64,000 nt of DNA from Enterobacter pseudoroggenkampii (GCF_026420145.1 NZ_JAPMLV010000002.1:124001-188000), one strand, 5' to 3'. Counted from the stretch's first letter, positions 1-11,878 are shown. Notes: generated by a model not told the origin, from the letters alone. Program-made: numbers and translations.

Positions 1-250
1 GCCAGGCGTTAAAAATACGCACCGGTGCCAGCAGCATTGCCTTGAGGCCTTTGCCCCGAAGGCCGGAAATACGAATAAAGTCGATCTCGATACCGTGCTT
101 CGGTACCAGATCGGCTTCCATGCGGTCTGCGGTTCCCAGCCAGCGTACCTGCCAGCCCTGATCCATTAAATGGTGCGCAACCGCCAGTCCCGGGAACACG
201 TGTCCGCCGGTACCGCCTGCCATCACCATTAACCGCTTCGGTTGATTCAT
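1..250 (-). CDS. murG: MurG, lipid II synthase (N-terminal part only)
   Basis: This is the 5' end of murG; the window edge cuts the gene after about 83 codons. MurG transfers GlcNAc from UDP-GlcNAc to lipid I on the inner face of the cytoplasmic membrane, giving lipid II. Translation from the ATG at 250 begins [20 protein letters not shown]. The glycine-rich GGTGGH loop (residues 12-17) is the first diphosphate-binding G-loop of the MurG glycosyltransferase fold. The start codon overlaps the ftsW stop by four bases (ATGA), as in the E. coli dcw cluster, which implies translational coupling. The identification is secure despite the truncation. The track frame around 9-296 is not the coding frame. 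Confidence 0.95.
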   Translation of the reverse strand, partial: MNQPKRLMVMAGGTGGHVFPGLAVAHHLMDQGWQVRWLGTADRMEADLVPKHGIEIDFIRISGLRGKGLKAMLLAPVRIFNAW

Positions 251-1491
251 CGTGAACCTCGTGTAAACGCCTGGGCTTTTTCCAGACGCGTCTCATAATC
301 TATACGCAACAAAAACATGATGGCCGTCGACATAATCAACAGACTGGAACCACCATAACTGATCAACGGCAACGTCAGACCTTTGGTCGGCAGCATACCC
401 GCTGCGGCCCCGACGTTAACCAATGCCTGGAAGCTAAACCAGATACCAATTGAACAGGCTAAGAATCCTGAGAAGCGGTGATCGATCTCCAGCGCTTTCC
501 GGCCGATGGACATGGCGCGGAAAGCGACGAAGAATACCATTAATAGCGCTAATACCACACCGATATAACCCAGTTCTTCCGCAATAATGGAGAAGATGAA
601 GTCAGTGTGCGCTTCCGGTAAATACTCCAGTTTCTGTACCGAGTTACCCAGACCCTGTCCCCAGACTTCGCCGCGACCAAAGGCCATCAGCGACTGAGTC
701 AGCTGATAACCGCTGCCGAACGGATCTTCCCACGGGTTCCAGAACGAGGTTACACGGCGAATACGGTAAGGCTCGGCGAGGATCAGCAGCACAACCGCCG
801 AAATCCCCATTCCGATGATAGCGATGAACTGCCACAGCTTCGCGCCCGCCAGGAACAGCATCGCCAGGGTGGTAACGAACAGCACGACAACGGTACCGAG
901 GTCAGGCTGCGCCAGCAGTAATACCGCCAGCACCAGAATCACGCCCATCGGTTTTAAGAAGCCGCGCAGGTTGTTACGCACTTCATCTACCTTACGCACC
1001 AGGTAGTTAGCCAGGTAGCAGAACAGGGAGAGCTTGGTAAATTCCGCAGGTTGAATACGCAGCGGGCCAAAGGCGATCCAGCGCGATGCCCCGTTAACAG
1101 AGCTCCCCACCACCAGTACGATCAGCAGCATAATAATCGAGGCGATCAGCATCGCCGTACTGTGCCGCTGCCAGAACTCCATTGGCAGACGCAAGGTCAC
1201 CAGCGCCAGGCAAAACGCCAGGATGATGTACAGACCATCACGCTTGGCAAACAGGAAAGGATCGTTCGCCAGACGCTGCCCGACAGGCATTGAGGCTGAC
1301 GTCACCATAATAAAGCCGACCGCTGCCAGCCCCATCGTGAGCCAGAACAGCGTGCGATCGTACATGACCAGGCTATCGTTATCTTTTTGACGAGAGCCCA
1401 TCACCCAGCCTTTGAGTGCCGCAAACAACCACACCAGGATCCCAAATCCTGGCAGGCGCGGCATTTTCAGGCGAGGGAGAGATAAACGCAT
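247..1491 (-). CDS. ftsW: FtsW, septal SEDS peptidoglycan polymerase
   Basis: FtsW is the SEDS-family glycosyltransferase of the divisome. It polymerises lipid II together with the transpeptidase FtsI, whose gene is in the same operon. The 414-residue product has the length of E. coli FtsW and is rich in hydrophobic segments (about ten by eye). Family landmarks are visible, including the [11 protein letters not shown] stretch, the PAEFTKL motif and the C-terminal [10 protein letters not shown] motif. The start codon shares one base with the murD stop, and the 3' end overlaps murG by four bases. Expression is presumably driven by the upstream mra promoter plus internal promoters, as known in E. 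coli; I did not identify the internal ones. Confidence 0.97.
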   Translation of the reverse strand: MRLSLPRLKMPRLPGFGILVWLFAALKGWVMGSRQKDNDSLVMYDRTLFWLTMGLAAVGFIMVTSASMPVGQRLANDPFLFAKRDGLYIILAFCLALVTLRLPMEFWQRHSTAMLIASIIMLLIVLVVGSSVNGASRWIAFGPLRIQPAEFTKLSLFCYLANYLVRKVDEVRNNLRGFLKPMGVILVLAVLLLAQPDLGTVVVLFVTTLAMLFLAGAKLWQFIAIIGMGISAVVLLILAEPYRIRRVTSFWNPWEDPFGSGYQLTQSLMAFGRGEVWGQGLGNSVQKLEYLPEAHTDFIFSIIAEELGYIGVVLALLMVFFVAFRAMSIGRKALEIDHRFSGFLACSIGIWFSFQALVNVGAAAGMLPTKGLTLPLISYGGSSLLIMSTAIMFLLRIDYETRLEKAQAFTRGSR

Positions 1492-2807
1492 CAGCCTAAC
1501 TCCTTCGCCAGGCGGGTAAAGACATCACCACGCTGTTCGAAATTCTTGAATTGATCGAGGCTGGCGCAGGCCGGAGAGAGCAGCACCATATCGCCTGGCT
1601 TCACGCGAGGAGCAATCAGCCGCATCGCCTGTTCCATGGTTTCGGTTTGCTCGGCGACCTCAGGGCGCAGTGCAGCCAGCTCGCTGCCGTCACGGCCGAA
1701 GCAGTACAGACGGACGTTATCACCGGAAAGATACGGTTTCAGGGAGGAGAAATCCGCTGATTTACCGTCGCCGCCCAGCAGCAAATGCAGCGTGCCGTCA
1801 ACGTGCAGGCCGTTCAGCGCGGCCTCCGTGCTGCCCACGTTGGTGGCTTTAGAATCGTTGATCCAGCGTACGCCGTTGTGCTCCAGCGCCAGCTGGAAAC
1901 GGTGTGCCAGCCCAGAAAACGTGGTTAATGCTTTCAGGCTGGAGGAGCGTGGCAACCCTACTACATCTGCCAGCGCCAGCGCCGCCAGGGCATTGGTATA
2001 GTTGTGCTGACCAGTGAGCTTCATCTCTTTCACGTTCAGCACTTTCTCACCCTTCACGCGCAGCCAGGTTTCGCCCAGCTGGCGGTTCAGGTGGTAATCC
2101 CCCATCGTAATACCGAAGCTGATGCAGCGATCGTCTGCGCCACGCACCGGCATGGTCAGCGCATCATCGGCATTCACTACGCAGACTTTGGCATTCTCAT
2201 AAACGCGCAGCTTGGCGGCACGGTACTGCTGCAGACCAAATGGATATCTGTCCATGTGATCTTCAGTCACGTTGAGGATTGTCGCAGCCGCAGCGTGCAG
2301 GCTGGAGGTTGTTTCCAGCTGGAAGCTGGAAAGCTCGAGAACATACAGCTCACAGCCTTTGTCCAGCAGCATCAGAGCGGGTAAACCAATGTTACCGCCA
2401 ACGCCGACGTTCATGCCCGCCGCTTTCGCCATTTCACCCACCAGGGTAGTGACGGTGCTTTTACCGTTAGAACCGGTAATGGCGATAACGGGCGCCTGCG
2501 CTTCGCGGCAGAACAGCTCAATATCGCCGATAATCTCAACGCCCGCATCCGCGGCAGCGCTCAGTGAAGGATGCGCCAGCGCCATTCCCGGGCTGGCGAC
2601 AATCAGATCGGCTGCCAGCAGCCAGTCATCATTCAGACCACCAAGGTGGCGTTCAACCTGTTCAGGCAGTTTGTCCAGACCCGGCGGAGAGACACGCGTA
2701 TCCATCACGCGCGGCGTCACGCCACGCGCGAGGAAAAAGTCCACGCAGGAGAGTCCCGTAAGACCCAACCCGATGATAACGACTTTTTTGCCCTGGTAAT
2801 CTGCCAT
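1491..2807 (-). CDS. murD: MurD, UDP-MurNAc-L-alanine:D-glutamate ligase
   Basis: MurD is the ATP-dependent cytoplasmic ligase that adds D-glutamate to UDP-MurNAc-L-Ala, the second amino-acid step of the peptidoglycan stem peptide. The protein is 438 residues, the usual enterobacterial length. The N-terminal Rossmann-like UDP-binding domain starts with [12 protein letters not shown]. The central Mur ligase ATP loop reads ITGSNGKST, and the C-terminal ligase domain contains a WINDSKATN stretch typical of MurD. It starts two bases after the mraY stop and overlaps ftsW by one base, so it sits in a continuous translational chain. Confidence 0.97.
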   Translation of the reverse strand: MADYQGKKVVIIGLGLTGLSCVDFFLARGVTPRVMDTRVSPPGLDKLPEQVERHLGGLNDDWLLAADLIVASPGMALAHPSLSAAADAGVEIIGDIELFCREAQAPVIAITGSNGKSTVTTLVGEMAKAAGMNVGVGGNIGLPALMLLDKGCELYVLELSSFQLETTSSLHAAAATILNVTEDHMDRYPFGLQQYRAAKLRVYENAKVCVVNADDALTMPVRGADDRCISFGITMGDYHLNRQLGETWLRVKGEKVLNVKEMKLTGQHNYTNALAALALADVVGLPRSSSLKALTTFSGLAHRFQLALEHNGVRWINDSKATNVGSTEAALNGLHVDGTLHLLLGGDGKSADFSSLKPYLSGDNVRLYCFGRDGSELAALRPEVAEQTETMEQAMRLIAPRVKPGDMVLLSPACASLDQFKNFEQRGDVFTRLAKELG

Positions 2808-2809
2808 GA

Positions 2810-3892
2810 TTAACGTACCTTCAGCGTTGCCAGGCCAATCAGCACCAGCATCAGCGAAATAATCCAGAAGCGCACAATCACGCGCGGCTCCGGCCAGCCT
2901 TTCAGTTCATAGTGGTGGTGAATCGGCGCCATACGGAAGATGCGCTGACCGCGCAGCTTGAAGGAACCGACCTGCAAAATCACCGACAGGGTTTCAACCA
3001 CAAACACACCGCCCATGATCACCAGCAGGAACTCCTGACGCAGCAGTACGGCGATAATGCCGAGCGCACCGCCCAAAGCCAGAGAACCGACGTCCCCCAT
3101 AAAGACCTGCGCCGGATAAGTGTTGAACCACAGGAAGCCCAGCCCCGCGCCGACAATCGCCGTACAGACGATCACCAGCTCACCCGCGTGGCGCAGATAA
3201 GGGATGTGCAGGTAGTTCGCAAAGTTCATGTTACCGGTCGCCCATGCCACCAGCGCAAAACCGGCGGCGACAAAGACGGTTGGCATAATGGCCAGGCCAT
3301 CCAGACCGTCGGTCAGGTTTACGGCGTTGCCGGTACCGACAATCACAAAGTAGGCCAGCAGGATGTAGAACAGCCCCAGTTGTGGCATCACGTCCTTAAA
3401 GAACGGCACGACCAGCTCGGTGGCTGGCGTATCTTTCCCGGCCAGATACAGCGCGAAGGCCACGCCCAGCGCAATCACCGACATCCAGAAATATTTCCAG
3501 CGGGCAATCAGGCCTTTGGTGTCTTTACGAACAACTTTGCGGTAATCATCAACAAAACCGATGATCCCGTAACCCACCAGTACCGTCAGAACGCACCAGA
3601 CGTACGGGTTGGAGGGATAGGCCCACAGCAGCACGGAAACGACGATGGCGGTCAGGATCATGATCCCGCCCATGGTCGGCGTGCCGCGTTTGCTGAAGTG
3701 CGATTCCGGACCGTCGTTACGTACAACCTGACCGAAAGAGAGTTTTTGCAGACGGGCAATCATGCGCGGGCCCATCCACAACGAGATGAACAGCGCAGTC
3801 AGCAGGCTGACGATGGCGCGAAACGTCAGATATGAAAAGACGTTAAAGCCTGAATAATATTTGACCAAATGTTCGGCCAGCCAAACTAACAT
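2810..3892 (-). CDS. mraY: MraY, phospho-MurNAc-pentapeptide translocase
   Basis: MraY is the integral membrane enzyme that moves phospho-MurNAc-pentapeptide from UDP to undecaprenyl phosphate, forming lipid I, the first membrane step of peptidoglycan synthesis. The product has 360 residues, as in E. coli, with about ten transmembrane stretches. The catalytic aspartate pair is seen in FVDDYRK. The [10 protein letters not shown] motif and the histidine cluster in [10 protein letters not shown], which lines the active site, are intact. The start overlaps the end of murF by seven bases. Confidence 0.97.
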   Translation of the reverse strand: MLVWLAEHLVKYYSGFNVFSYLTFRAIVSLLTALFISLWMGPRMIARLQKLSFGQVVRNDGPESHFSKRGTPTMGGIMILTAIVVSVLLWAYPSNPYVWCVLTVLVGYGIIGFVDDYRKVVRKDTKGLIARWKYFWMSVIALGVAFALYLAGKDTPATELVVPFFKDVMPQLGLFYILLAYFVIVGTGNAVNLTDGLDGLAIMPTVFVAAGFALVAWATGNMNFANYLHIPYLRHAGELVIVCTAIVGAGLGFLWFNTYPAQVFMGDVGSLALGGALGIIAVLLRQEFLLVIMGGVFVVETLSVILQVGSFKLRGQRIFRMAPIHHHYELKGWPEPRVIVRFWIISLMLVLIGLATLKVR

Positions 3893-5244
3893 GTCCCGTT
3901 CTCCTGTAATGCGTGCACAACCTCTTCCATGGCGGCACTACGTGAACCTTTCACTAACACAGTCACAATTTGTTTTTCTGCAATCAACGCTTTGAGGCGC
4001 TCTATCAACGCGGCTTTGTCAGCAAAATGCTCGCCAACGCCGCTGGCATAGCTAATCGCCTGGCTCAGTTTTCCTGCGCTCAGCACACAGTCCAGCCCCG
4101 CCGCTTTCGCCGCTTCACCGACCTGGGTATGACAGGCTTCGCTTTCGTCGCCCAGCTCTGCCATATCGCCAACTACCATGATGCGATAGCCCGGCATTTC
4201 AGATAACACCTGCACTGCCGCCGTCATCGAGCCAACGTTCGCGTTGTAGGAGTCATCCAGCAGCAGCTTATTTTCCGAAAGCTGAATCGGGAACAGACGT
4301 CCCGGCACGGCTTTCAGGTTCGCCAGGCCGGTTTTAATCGCTTCATTCGACGCGCCCACCGCCGTCGACAACGCCGCCGCCGCAAGCGCATTGGCGATGT
4401 TATGGCGACCCGGCAGCGGCAGCAGCACATCGACACCACCCGTTGGGGTGGTGAGGGTGAATTCTGTGCCGTGCGACGTCACATGGATATTGGTCGCGGT
4501 AAAATCACTGTTGACCGCATTCGGCGAGAAGCGCCAGGTTTTACGCGAACCAATAATGCTCTGCCAGTTCAGCCAGTCGTTGTTATCGGCGTTCAGGATG
4601 GCGATACCGTCATCCGGCAGGCCGGTGTAAATCTCACCTTTGGCTTTTGCTACGCCTTCCAGCGAGCCAAAGCCTTCCAGATGCGCAGCCGCGAGGTTAT
4701 TCACCAGTGCGGCTTCCGGGCGAGTCAGGCTCACGGTCCAGGCGATTTCGCCCTGGTGGTTTGCCCCTAACTCGATCACCGCAAATTCATGTTCTTTGGT
4801 CAGGCGGAGTAATGTCATCGGCACGCCGATGTCATTATTGAGGTTGCCCGCGGTATAAAGCGTATTCCCACACTGGCTGAGGATCGCCGCCGTCATCTCT
4901 TTCACCGACGTCTTGCCTGATGATCCGGTCAGGGCGACAACGCGCGCAGGGACCTGCTGACGGACCCAGGCGGCCAGCTCACCGAACGCGAGACGCGTAT
5001 CTTTCACCACAATTTGCGGGAGATCGATATCCAGCTTGCGGCTGACCAGCAGCGCACCGGCGCCGTTCTCTTTGGCCTGTTCAGCAAAATCATGCGCGTC
5101 AAAACGCTCGCCTTTCAGCGCCACAAACAGACAGCCTGCGGTGATTTTGCGGGTGTCCGTCGTGACGGCATCAATCGTCAGGTCTTGCCCGTGCAGGTCG
5201 CCCTGCAGAATGGCAGCGGCCTGGCTTAACGTGATGCTAATCAT
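3886..5244 (-). CDS. murF: MurF, UDP-MurNAc-tripeptide:D-Ala-D-Ala ligase
   Basis: MurF joins the dipeptide D-Ala-D-Ala to UDP-MurNAc-tripeptide in the cytoplasm, completing the soluble pentapeptide precursor. The 452-residue length matches E. coli MurF. The Mur ligase ATP-binding loop is [10 protein letters not shown] (about residue 107), followed by the central-domain [10 protein letters not shown] segment and the [10 protein letters not shown] motif of the ligase family. It overlaps murE by four bases upstream and mraY by seven bases downstream. Substrate flow within the operon runs murE to murF to mraY. Confidence 0.97.
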   Translation of the reverse strand: MISITLSQAAAILQGDLHGQDLTIDAVTTDTRKITAGCLFVALKGERFDAHDFAEQAKENGAGALLVSRKLDIDLPQIVVKDTRLAFGELAAWVRQQVPARVVALTGSSGKTSVKEMTAAILSQCGNTLYTAGNLNNDIGVPMTLLRLTKEHEFAVIELGANHQGEIAWTVSLTRPEAALVNNLAAAHLEGFGSLEGVAKAKGEIYTGLPDDGIAILNADNNDWLNWQSIIGSRKTWRFSPNAVNSDFTATNIHVTSHGTEFTLTTPTGGVDVLLPLPGRHNIANALAAAALSTAVGASNEAIKTGLANLKAVPGRLFPIQLSENKLLLDDSYNANVGSMTAAVQVLSEMPGYRIMVVGDMAELGDESEACHTQVGEAAKAAGLDCVLSAGKLSQAISYASGVGEHFADKAALIERLKALIAEKQIVTVLVKGSRSAAMEEVVHALQENGTC

Positions 5245-6728
5245 GCCACGACTCCCAGCAGACGTGCTGCCGTTACGCGGTCCGAGTAGTCCAGACGGCG
5301 ATTGCCAACGATCTGATAATCTTCATGGCCTTTACCCGCCAGCAGGACAACATCATTCTCCCGCGCCTGCATGATGGTGTTAGTCACGGCTTCCGCACGG
5401 CCTTCCACCACGCGAGCGCGGCCCGCGTCCAGCATGCCCGCCAGAATGTCATTGATGATGGCGCGCGGCTCTTCCGTACGCGGGTTGTCATCGGTGACTA
5501 CCGGAATATCTGCAAACTGCTCGGCAATAGCCCCCATCAGCGGGCGTTTGCCTTTGTCGCGATCGCCGCCGCAGCCAAACACGCACCAGAGCTTCCCTGT
5601 GCAGTGCAGGCGCGCCGCTTCCAGCGCTTTTTCCAGCGCGTCCGGCGTGTGGGCATAATCAACCACAACGGTCGGTTTGCCCGGCGCGCTGAACACTTCC
5701 ATACGGCCGCAAACCGGCTGCAGCCGCGCTGAGGTTTTCAGCAGCTCAGCCATTGGATACCCCAGCGCGAGCAGCGTCGCCAGCGCCAGCAGCAGGTTGC
5801 TGACGTTAAACGCGCCCATCAGGCGGCTTTCAATTTCGCCTTCACCCCAGGAAGAGGCAAAGCGGATTGTCGCCCCACTGTCGTGGTAATTCACTTCAAC
5901 CGCCTTCAGCCAGCGGCCGTGGCAGTTTGGATTGATATGGTCTTCCATCGACACTGCAACCGCATCCGGCAGCTTCGCCAGCCAGCGGCGGCCCACTTCG
6001 TCGTCGGCGTTGATGATGGCTTGTCCGTAATGGTGAGTAGAGAACAGCAGCCATTTCGCGGCTTCGTAATGCTCCATATCACCATGATAATCAAGATGAT
6101 CGCGGCTCAGATTGGTAAACACGGAAGCGGCAAATTTCAGCGCCGCGACGCGGTGCTGTACCAGACCGTGCGAAGAGACCTCCATCGCAGCAAAGGTTGC
6201 CCCCTGCCCTGCCAGACCGGCAAGCACATGCTGTACGTCTACCGCGGAGCCGGTGGTGTTTTCCGTTGGGCTCACTTTGCCCAGCAGGCCATTACCCACG
6301 GTCCCCATCACCGCACCGGTTTCACCCAGCAGCTGGGCCCACTGCGCCATCAGCTGCGTGGTGGTGGTTTTACCGTTGGTACCCGTCACGCCAACCAGGC
6401 GCAGCTGGTCGGAAGGTTCGTGATAAAAACGCCCCGCCAGTGCGGAAAGACGCTCGTTTAACTGGCTGAGATAGATAACCGGCACCCCGTGCATTTCACG
6501 GATCTCACCGTCGGTTGCCTCATCTTTAGCCTCAGCAATAATGGCAGCCACACCTTGCGCAATCGCCTGCGGGATATAACGACGCCCGTCCGCCTGATGA
6601 CCGACCACCGCCACAAAAAGATCGCCAGAAGCAGCCACGCGGCTGTCCAGTATCATCTCTCGCAGTGCTCGCTCCGGTGCATTTGGCACCCACGGAGCGA
6701 GAAGGTCGCGCAAATTACGATCTGCCAC
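5241..6728 (-). CDS. murE: MurE, UDP-MurNAc-L-Ala-D-Glu:meso-DAP ligase
   Basis: MurE adds the third stem-peptide residue. The DNPR motif (in [15 protein letters not shown]) is the signature of enzymes that select meso-diaminopimelate rather than lysine, which fits a Gram-negative wall and the dapB gene elsewhere in this window. The protein is 495 residues, the E. coli length. The ATP loop reads [11 protein letters not shown]. The start lies within the end of ftsI (14-base overlap), and the stop overlaps murF by four bases. Confidence 0.97.
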   Translation of the reverse strand: MADRNLRDLLAPWVPNAPERALREMILDSRVAASGDLFVAVVGHQADGRRYIPQAIAQGVAAIIAEAKDEATDGEIREMHGVPVIYLSQLNERLSALAGRFYHEPSDQLRLVGVTGTNGKTTTTQLMAQWAQLLGETGAVMGTVGNGLLGKVSPTENTTGSAVDVQHVLAGLAGQGATFAAMEVSSHGLVQHRVAALKFAASVFTNLSRDHLDYHGDMEHYEAAKWLLFSTHHYGQAIINADDEVGRRWLAKLPDAVAVSMEDHINPNCHGRWLKAVEVNYHDSGATIRFASSWGEGEIESRLMGAFNVSNLLLALATLLALGYPMAELLKTSARLQPVCGRMEVFSAPGKPTVVVDYAHTPDALEKALEAARLHCTGKLWCVFGCGGDRDKGKRPLMGAIAEQFADIPVVTDDNPRTEEPRAIINDILAGMLDAGRARVVEGRAEAVTNTIMQARENDVVLLAGKGHEDYQIVGNRRLDYSDRVTAARLLGVVA

Positions 6729-8481
6729 CTGTACCCTCGCCTTGATTAATTACAAATTCACTTTTTTCGCCCGTCGCCAGCGCATCCGGTTCAATGTTCA
6801 TGGTACGTAACACGCCGCCCATGATAGCCCCGAACACAGGCGCGGAGACGGCGCCGCCGTAGTATTTACCCGCCTGTGGATCGTTAATCACGACCACCAG
6901 CGCAAAACGCGGATTGCTTGCAGGCGCAACGCCTGCGGTATAGGCAATGTATTTGTTGATATAGCGGCCATCAGGCCCCACTTTTTTCGCCGTACCGGTC
7001 TTGATAGCGATGCGATAACCTTTGATTGCCGCCTTCACGCCGCCGCCGCCGGGCAGCGCCACGCTTTCCATCATATGAACAACAGTACGGACGGTCGATT
7101 CCGGGAAGATACGTTCACCGGGAACCGGTGGATCAACTTTGGTAATCGACAGCGGACGATAAACGCCATAGCTGCCGATCGTTGCGTAGACTCGCGCTAA
7201 CTGTAACGGTGTCACCATTAGCCCGTAGCCGAAAGAGAAGGTGGCCCTCTCTATGTCAGACCACCGTTGTTTTTGAGGATATAAGCCACTGCGTTCTCCG
7301 ACCAACCCCAAATTGGTCGCCTTTCCAAGCCCAAAACGTGAGTAAGTCTCTACTAACGCTGAGGACGGCATCGCTAACGCCAGCTTTGAAACACCGACGT
7401 TACTCGACTTCTGTAACACCCCGGTCAGGGTCAATTCGCTGTAGCGCGCCACATCTTTGATTTCGTGACCGTTAATTCGGTAAGGAATGGTATTCAGTAC
7501 GGTATTTTCATTAACGATACCGCGCTGAAGTGCAGTCATGACGACCATCGGCTTAACGGTCGAACCCGGTTCGAACACGTCGGTGATGGTACGGTTACGC
7601 ATAATATCCTTTTGCGTACCGGTAAGATTGTTAGGGTTGTAGGACGGGCTATTGGCCATCGCCAGCACTTCACCCGTGTTGACATCAACTAACACGGCAC
7701 TGCCCGATTCCGCTTTGTTAAAGGCCACGGCGTTGTTCAGCTCGCGGTAAACCAGCGCCTGTAACCGCTCATCGATACTCAGCGCAAGGTTGTGTGCTGC
7801 CTGGCTGTCCGTTGAGGAAATATCCTCGATCACGCGACCATAGCGGTCTTTACGCACAATGCGCTCACCGGGCTGGCCGGTCAGCCATTTATCAAAGCTT
7901 TTTTCAACGCCCTCAATCCCCTGGCTATCAACGTTAGTAAAGCCAATGAGGTGAGCAGTCACTTCGCCGGAGGGATAGTACCGGCGGGATTCTTCACGCA
8001 GATGGATCCCCGGCAGCTTCAATTTTTTGATGTAGTCTGCCATGTCAGGATTCACCTGACGCGCCAGATAGATAAAGCGCCCTCTCGGGTTGGTATTCAC
8101 GCGTGAAGATAACTGGTCCAGCGGCATCTTCAGCGCATCCGCAAGGGCCTTCCATCGGTTATCAAGCGTGATGCCGCCAGCATCATGCAGTTCTTTCGGA
8201 TCGGCCCAGATAGCCTTCACCGGCACGCTCACCGCCAGCGGACGACCCGAGCGGTCGGTGATCATCCCACGGGATGTCGACACTTCCTGGACGCGCAGAG
8301 AGCGCATATCGCCCTGGCGTACCAGCATGTCAGGGGCGACGATTTGTAGCCAGGCCACGCGTCCGAGCAGGAAACCCAGCGCCAGTAAAATGCAGCCGCA
8401 AAGCAACGCAAAACGCCAACTGACAAAGTTGGCCTGTTCTTCCTGACGTTTTGGTTTTAGCGTTTTTGCCGCTGCTTTCAT
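6715..8481 (-). CDS. ftsI: FtsI (PBP3), septal peptidoglycan transpeptidase
   Basis: This is penicillin-binding protein 3, the class B transpeptidase that cross-links septal peptidoglycan and partners FtsW. The product has 588 residues, identical in length to E. coli FtsI. It has a short cytoplasmic tail and one membrane anchor near residues 25-45 ([18 protein letters not shown]), a non-catalytic pedestal domain, and then the transpeptidase domain. The three active-site motifs are intact: STVK (in FEPGSTVKP), SSN (in KSSNVG) and KTG (in KTGTAKK). The C-terminus resembles the E. coli tail that is trimmed by Prc. ftsL lies 15 bases upstream. Confidence 0.97.
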   Translation of the reverse strand: MKAAAKTLKPKRQEEQANFVSWRFALLCGCILLALGFLLGRVAWLQIVAPDMLVRQGDMRSLRVQEVSTSRGMITDRSGRPLAVSVPVKAIWADPKELHDAGGITLDNRWKALADALKMPLDQLSSRVNTNPRGRFIYLARQVNPDMADYIKKLKLPGIHLREESRRYYPSGEVTAHLIGFTNVDSQGIEGVEKSFDKWLTGQPGERIVRKDRYGRVIEDISSTDSQAAHNLALSIDERLQALVYRELNNAVAFNKAESGSAVLVDVNTGEVLAMANSPSYNPNNLTGTQKDIMRNRTITDVFEPGSTVKPMVVMTALQRGIVNENTVLNTIPYRINGHEIKDVARYSELTLTGVLQKSSNVGVSKLALAMPSSALVETYSRFGLGKATNLGLVGERSGLYPQKQRWSDIERATFSFGYGLMVTPLQLARVYATIGSYGVYRPLSITKVDPPVPGERIFPESTVRTVVHMMESVALPGGGGVKAAIKGYRIAIKTGTAKKVGPDGRYINKYIAYTAGVAPASNPRFALVVVINDPQAGKYYGGAVSAPVFGAIMGGVLRTMNIEPDALATGEKSEFVINQGEGTGGRS

Positions 8482-8496
8482 GCGTCGCGTTTTCCC

Positions 8497-8862
8497 TTAT
8501 TTTTGTACTACGATATTTTCCTGCGAAGGATCAACATGCTGCAGCTGCAGCTTTTCCGTTGCGATCCGTTCAACCCGGCTATGATCGCCGAGCGCGTTTT
8601 CTTCAAGGATCAGATTTCGCCATTCAATATCCAGCGCATCGCGTTCCAGTACCATCTGCTCGCGTTGCGCAGTCAATAAACGTGTATGGTGGGCGGTGGT
8701 CACCACCGTAACTGCCGTGACAATGATGCAAATGAACAGACAGAGTGGCAGTTTCCCAAACCGCAAAAGATCGTCGCCGATCACGCCAGGCAAGGCATGG
8801 CGCTCGTTGCTTCCTAACGAATCCTTAACTTTGCTTAGGGTCTCTGTCACTCTGCCGATCAT
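8497..8862 (-). CDS. ftsL: FtsL, bitopic divisome protein
   Basis: FtsL is a small bitopic protein that forms the FtsQLB complex and activates the FtsWI synthase. The 121-residue product has a cytoplasmic N-terminus of roughly 35 residues, one transmembrane helix ([20 protein letters not shown]) and a periplasmic helical region rich in Leu, Glu and Arg that would form the coiled coil with FtsB. It is the size of E. coli FtsL. It overlaps rsmH by four bases and precedes ftsI, which is the canonical order. Confidence 0.95.
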   Translation of the reverse strand: MIGRVTETLSKVKDSLGSNERHALPGVIGDDLLRFGKLPLCLFICIIVTAVTVVTTAHHTRLLTAQREQMVLERDALDIEWRNLILEENALGDHSRVERIATEKLQLQHVDPSQENIVVQK

Positions 8863-9800
8863 GCGTTCGTCCTCTCTGCAACACGCAGCACTGAACTACG
8901 GGCGCGTGGATTCTCTGCCACTTCTTCTTCGCCCGGCATCAACTTGCCTAATGCTCGCAACTGACGGCCACCCAGCTTCCTGAGTTGTTCTTCCGTCATC
9001 GGCAGCCCCGCTGGCACCTGCGGACCGCGGCTTTGTTCACGCATGAAGCGTTTCACAATACGGTCTTCCAGCGAATGGAAGCTGATGATGGATAACCGCC
9101 CACCCGGGGCCAGCACGTCGAGCGAGCTTTTTAGCGCCAGCTCTATTTCCTCCAGTTCACTGTTTACCCAGATGCGAACCGCCTGGAAGGTACGAGTCGC
9201 GGGATGTTTGTGCTTATCCTTCACCGGTGTCGCCGCCGCGATCACTTCGGCCAACTCTTTAGTGCGGGTCATTGGCTCAATGCGATTGCGCTCGACGATG
9301 GCGCGCGCAATACGTTTGCCAAAGCGCTCTTCGCCGAACGTTTTGATGACCCATGCAATATCGGCTTCGTCAGCGGTCTGTAGCCACTCAGCGGCAGACT
9401 GACCGCGCGTCGGGTCCATCCGCATGTCCAGCGGACCATCACGCATAAAGGAGAAACCACGTTCAGCATCATCAAGTTGGGGTGAAGAGACGCCAAGATC
9501 GAGAAGAATCCCGTCGATCTTGCCCGTCAGGCCGCGTTCAGCGACATAATCCGCGAGCGCAGAGAAAGGTCCATGCACGATGGAAAAGCGTGGGTCATTG
9601 ATGGTCTGTGCAACGGCAATAGCCTGCGGATCGCGATCGATTGCCAGCAGACGTCCTTCCTCTCCAAGCTGGGAGAGAATCAAACGTGAGTGACCACCGC
9701 GACCAAACGTGCCATCAATGTAGATGCCATCCGGACGAATATTCAGGCCGTTTACGGCCTCGTCCAGTAACACCGTTTTATGTTTATAATTTTCCATCAT
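8859..9800 (-). CDS. rsmH: RsmH, 16S rRNA m4C1402 methyltransferase
   Basis: RsmH (MraW) is the SAM-dependent N4-methyltransferase that modifies C1402 of 16S rRNA at the P site. The 313-residue product matches E. coli RsmH almost throughout. The SAM-binding segment is seen in [15 protein letters not shown], and other family motifs are [25 protein letters not shown] and [14 protein letters not shown]. It lies two bases after mraZ and overlaps ftsL, so its expression follows the mra promoter and MraZ control. Confidence 0.96.
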   Translation of the reverse strand: MMENYKHKTVLLDEAVNGLNIRPDGIYIDGTFGRGGHSRLILSQLGEEGRLLAIDRDPQAIAVAQTINDPRFSIVHGPFSALADYVAERGLTGKIDGILLDLGVSSPQLDDAERGFSFMRDGPLDMRMDPTRGQSAAEWLQTADEADIAWVIKTFGEERFGKRIARAIVERNRIEPMTRTKELAEVIAAATPVKDKHKHPATRTFQAVRIWVNSELEEIELALKSSLDVLAPGGRLSIISFHSLEDRIVKRFMREQSRGPQVPAGLPMTEEQLRKLGGRQLRALGKLMPGEEEVAENPRARSSVLRVAERTNA

Positions 9801-9802
9801 AT

Positions 9803-10261
9803 TTATAGAGACAAGTCCTGCAGCCGTTCCGATAATGTCGCGGAATCAGACTGCTCAGCGTCGATATCTTCCTTGACCTGTTGATACCAGGTCGTTTCAT
9901 CCCACAGTTCAAACTTGTTGAACTGCCCGACCAGCATCACTTCTTTGGTCAGACCGGCATGTTGCCGCAACACAGGGGCAATCAGTAATCGCCCTGCGTT
10001 ATCCATCTGACATTCACTGGCATGTCCCAATAACAGCCGCTGTACGCGGCGTTCCTGCGGGTTCATGCTCGACAGTCGCGACAGCTTTTGCTCAATAATT
10101 TCCCATTCAGGCAAGGGGTAAAGCAGCAGGCAGGGGGAGTTAATGTCAATGGTGCAAACCATTTGACCCGCAGCGTTCTCAATCAGCTGGTCGCGGTATC
10201 GGGTTGGTACCGATAAACGCCCTTTGCTGTCGAGATTGACTAACGTAGCTCCACGGAACAT
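9803..10261 (-). CDS. mraZ: MraZ, transcriptional regulator of the dcw cluster
   Basis: MraZ is a SpoVT/AbrB-fold DNA-binding protein that represses its own operon. The start is set at the ATG at 10261 ([19 protein letters not shown]), giving 152 residues as in E. coli. A longer frame reaching 10297 would run through the operator and the Shine-Dalgarno GAGGGGTGAG and is rejected. The duplicated AbrB-like units are visible as [10 protein letters not shown] in the first half and [11 protein letters not shown] in the second, each with the DxxxR-type pattern (DSKGR, DNAGR). It is the first gene of the operon. Confidence 0.96.
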   Translation of the reverse strand: MFRGATLVNLDSKGRLSVPTRYRDQLIENAAGQMVCTIDINSPCLLLYPLPEWEIIEQKLSRLSSMNPQERRVQRLLLGHASECQMDNAGRLLIAPVLRQHAGLTKEVMLVGQFNKFELWDETTWYQQVKEDIDAEQSDSATLSERLQDLSL

Positions 10262-10279
10262 GCCAGTCTCACCCCTCCT

Positions 10280-10304
10280 CACCACTTTAACCCACAAATT
10301 CCCA
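10280..10304 (-). promoter_or_regulatory. MraZ-binding repeats
   Basis: On the minus strand three direct repeats stand exactly 10 bp apart between the promoter and the mraZ start: TGGGA (10300-10304), TGGGT (10290-10294) and TGGTG (10280-10284). E. coli MraZ binds TGGGN repeats with 5-nt spacers in the same place. The third unit deviates from consensus. Confidence 0.85.
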
Positions 10305-10312
10305 CCTAAAGG

Positions 10313-10342
10313 AGTTTACGGAGCGAGGGAAAAGCTTGTCAA
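10313..10342 (-). promoter_or_regulatory. Pmra promoter of the dcw cluster
   Basis: The minus strand carries TTGACA (10337-10342), an 18-bp spacer and TAAACT (10313-10318), immediately upstream of the MraZ repeats. Sequence and position match the E. coli mra promoter as I recall it. Confidence 0.8.
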
Positions 10343-10824
10343 GCCAGGACTCTCCATATAAGGACTCGGAAGCCCTCTATTTACAGAGATAAACAGTCCT
10401 GGTTAATAACTGCACAACTGGCGAGGCAAAATTAACGTTATGAATATTTGTAAGAAAAAAACCGAATATGCACACTAGCGTTAAAGCTCACTCAATATCA
10501 TCGCAGATAAATATAAAGTGTCAGTTTGCGACGCGGGCAGCATTTTATGACAGATTCTCAGGGGATAACAGCGCCAGATTCACCCAGGCACTCGGTAAGC
10601 TCAGCGGTTGCCACGTAAGCTGGCAAAGGAGGAGGAAAAACGTCTGATTATTCATCGACCGAAAAGGGTTTGTAACAAAATAATACAAAGAATGCCGTTT
10701 AAAATCGACCGGACGTTCTTAAAAAGACAATTTAAAAGCCAGAATGAATTAAGAAAAATAGGTGATTAGGATCCCTCAAGAATTATCCTAATTTCTCTCC
10801 GGGAATTATCTGCACGAATTATCG
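10343..10824. other. cra-mraZ intergenic stretch
   Basis: This is about 480 bp without a convincing gene, AT-rich in parts. A plus-strand frame of 59 codons (10468-10647) is open but lacks a ribosome-binding site and a recognisable product. Sequences upstream of Pmra may carry further control sites; I could not identify any. Confidence 0.5.
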
Positions 10825-10853
10825 CAACAAAAGGGGGCAGATTTCGCCGCCCC
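10825..10853 (-). terminator. Rho-independent terminator of cra
   Basis: Read on the minus strand, a 7-bp stem (10847-10853 with 10834-10840, including one G-U pair) encloses a six-base loop and is followed by CTTTTGTT. It starts eight bases after the cra stop codon. Confidence 0.75.
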
Positions 10854-10861
10854 GGTCATTT

Positions 10862-11869
10862 TCATTTTTGGCGGCTTAAAATTCCGCGATGGTAGAGATT
10901 ACGTTTGATACGCGTCAGGCCCGGTTTCGGCTTGCGCGGCTCATCCAGGCTTGCCAGCACAATCTCCAGCACGCGTTCAGCCACATCGCGGTGACGCTGT
11001 GCTACCGCCAGCACCGGGCACTGGAGGAAGTCGAGCAGCTCGTTATCCCCGAACGTGGCAATCGCCAGGTCGGAGGGCAGTTTACCTTCCCGGCGTAAGG
11101 TCACGTCCATGACGCCCTGCAACAGCGCAAACGACGTGGTGAACAACGCCTGAGGCATCGGATGCGTTTCCAGCCATTTCTCGAACAGCTGCGCGGCGGC
11201 TTCACGCTCGTAGCTGTTGGCATAGAGGTAGTGAACCTCGCGCGGATCGTCTTTCCAGGCGGTTCTGAATCCCTGCTCACGCAGGAAGCTCACGGAAAGC
11301 TCGGGCAACGCGCCAAGATACAGCACCGTTTCCGCGGGGAACGTTCTCAACTCTGCGGCCAGCATTTCTGCATCATCCTGATCCGCACCCACCACGCTGG
11401 TGAAATGCTCGCGATCGAGCGCGCGATCCAGCGCCACAATTGGGAACGGGTCATTCGCCCAGCGCTGGTAGAACGGATGCTCTGGCGGCAAGGAGGTCGA
11501 CACGATAATGGCATCCACCTGACGCTGGAGCAGATGCTCAATGCAGCGCATCTCGTTATCGGGCTGGTCTTCTGAGCAGGCAATCAGCAACTGATAGCCG
11601 CGCTGACGCGCCTGACGTTCAAGATAGTTGGCGATACGGGTATAGCTGGTGTTTTCCAGGTCAGGGATCACCAGACCAATAGAGCGGGTACGCCCGGCAC
11701 GCAGACCGGCTGCGACAGCATTCGGATGGTAGTTATGCTCACGAACCACCGCCATAACTTTTTCAACGGTCTTGTCGCTAACACGGTACTGCTTTGCTTT
11801 ACCGTTAATCACATAGCTGGCCGTTGTTCGTGACACGCCGGCTAGCCGGGCGATTTCATCCAGTTTCAC
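10862..11869 (-). CDS. cra: Cra (FruR), catabolite repressor/activator
   Basis: Cra is a LacI-family regulator that represses glycolytic and activates gluconeogenic genes and is released by fructose-1-phosphate or fructose-1,6-bisphosphate. The product is 335 residues (E. coli: 334). It has an N-terminal helix-turn-helix ([20 protein letters not shown]) with hinge helix, then a periplasmic-binding-protein-like effector domain from about residue 60. The start is a GTG at 11869 preceded by AAGGGG, the same non-ATG start as I recall for E. coli. A short possible leader ORF ends ten bases upstream. The gene is separated from ilvH by a terminator, so it is transcribed on its own. Confidence 0.96.
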   Translation of the reverse strand: MKLDEIARLAGVSRTTASYVINGKAKQYRVSDKTVEKVMAVVREHNYHPNAVAAGLRAGRTRSIGLVIPDLENTSYTRIANYLERQARQRGYQLLIACSEDQPDNEMRCIEHLLQRQVDAIIVSTSLPPEHPFYQRWANDPFPIVALDRALDREHFTSVVGADQDDAEMLAAELRTFPAETVLYLGALPELSVSFLREQGFRTAWKDDPREVHYLYANSYEREAAAQLFEKWLETHPMPQALFTTSFALLQGVMDVTLRREGKLPSDLAIATFGDNELLDFLQCPVLAVAQRHRDVAERVLEIVLASLDEPRKPKPGLTRIKRNLYHRGILSRQK

Positions 11870-11878
11870 AATTGCCCC

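Noticed and set aside
2912..3835. 307-codon open frame on the plus strand opposite mraY
   Set aside because: Shadow of mraY codon usage in a GC-rich gene; glutamine/histidine-rich low-complexity product and no RBS.
10468..10647. 59-codon plus-strand frame in the cra-mraZ gap, starting MHTSVKAHSISS
   Set aside because: No Shine-Dalgarno, no recognisable family, unusual composition and antisense to the neighbouring operon. Most likely chance.
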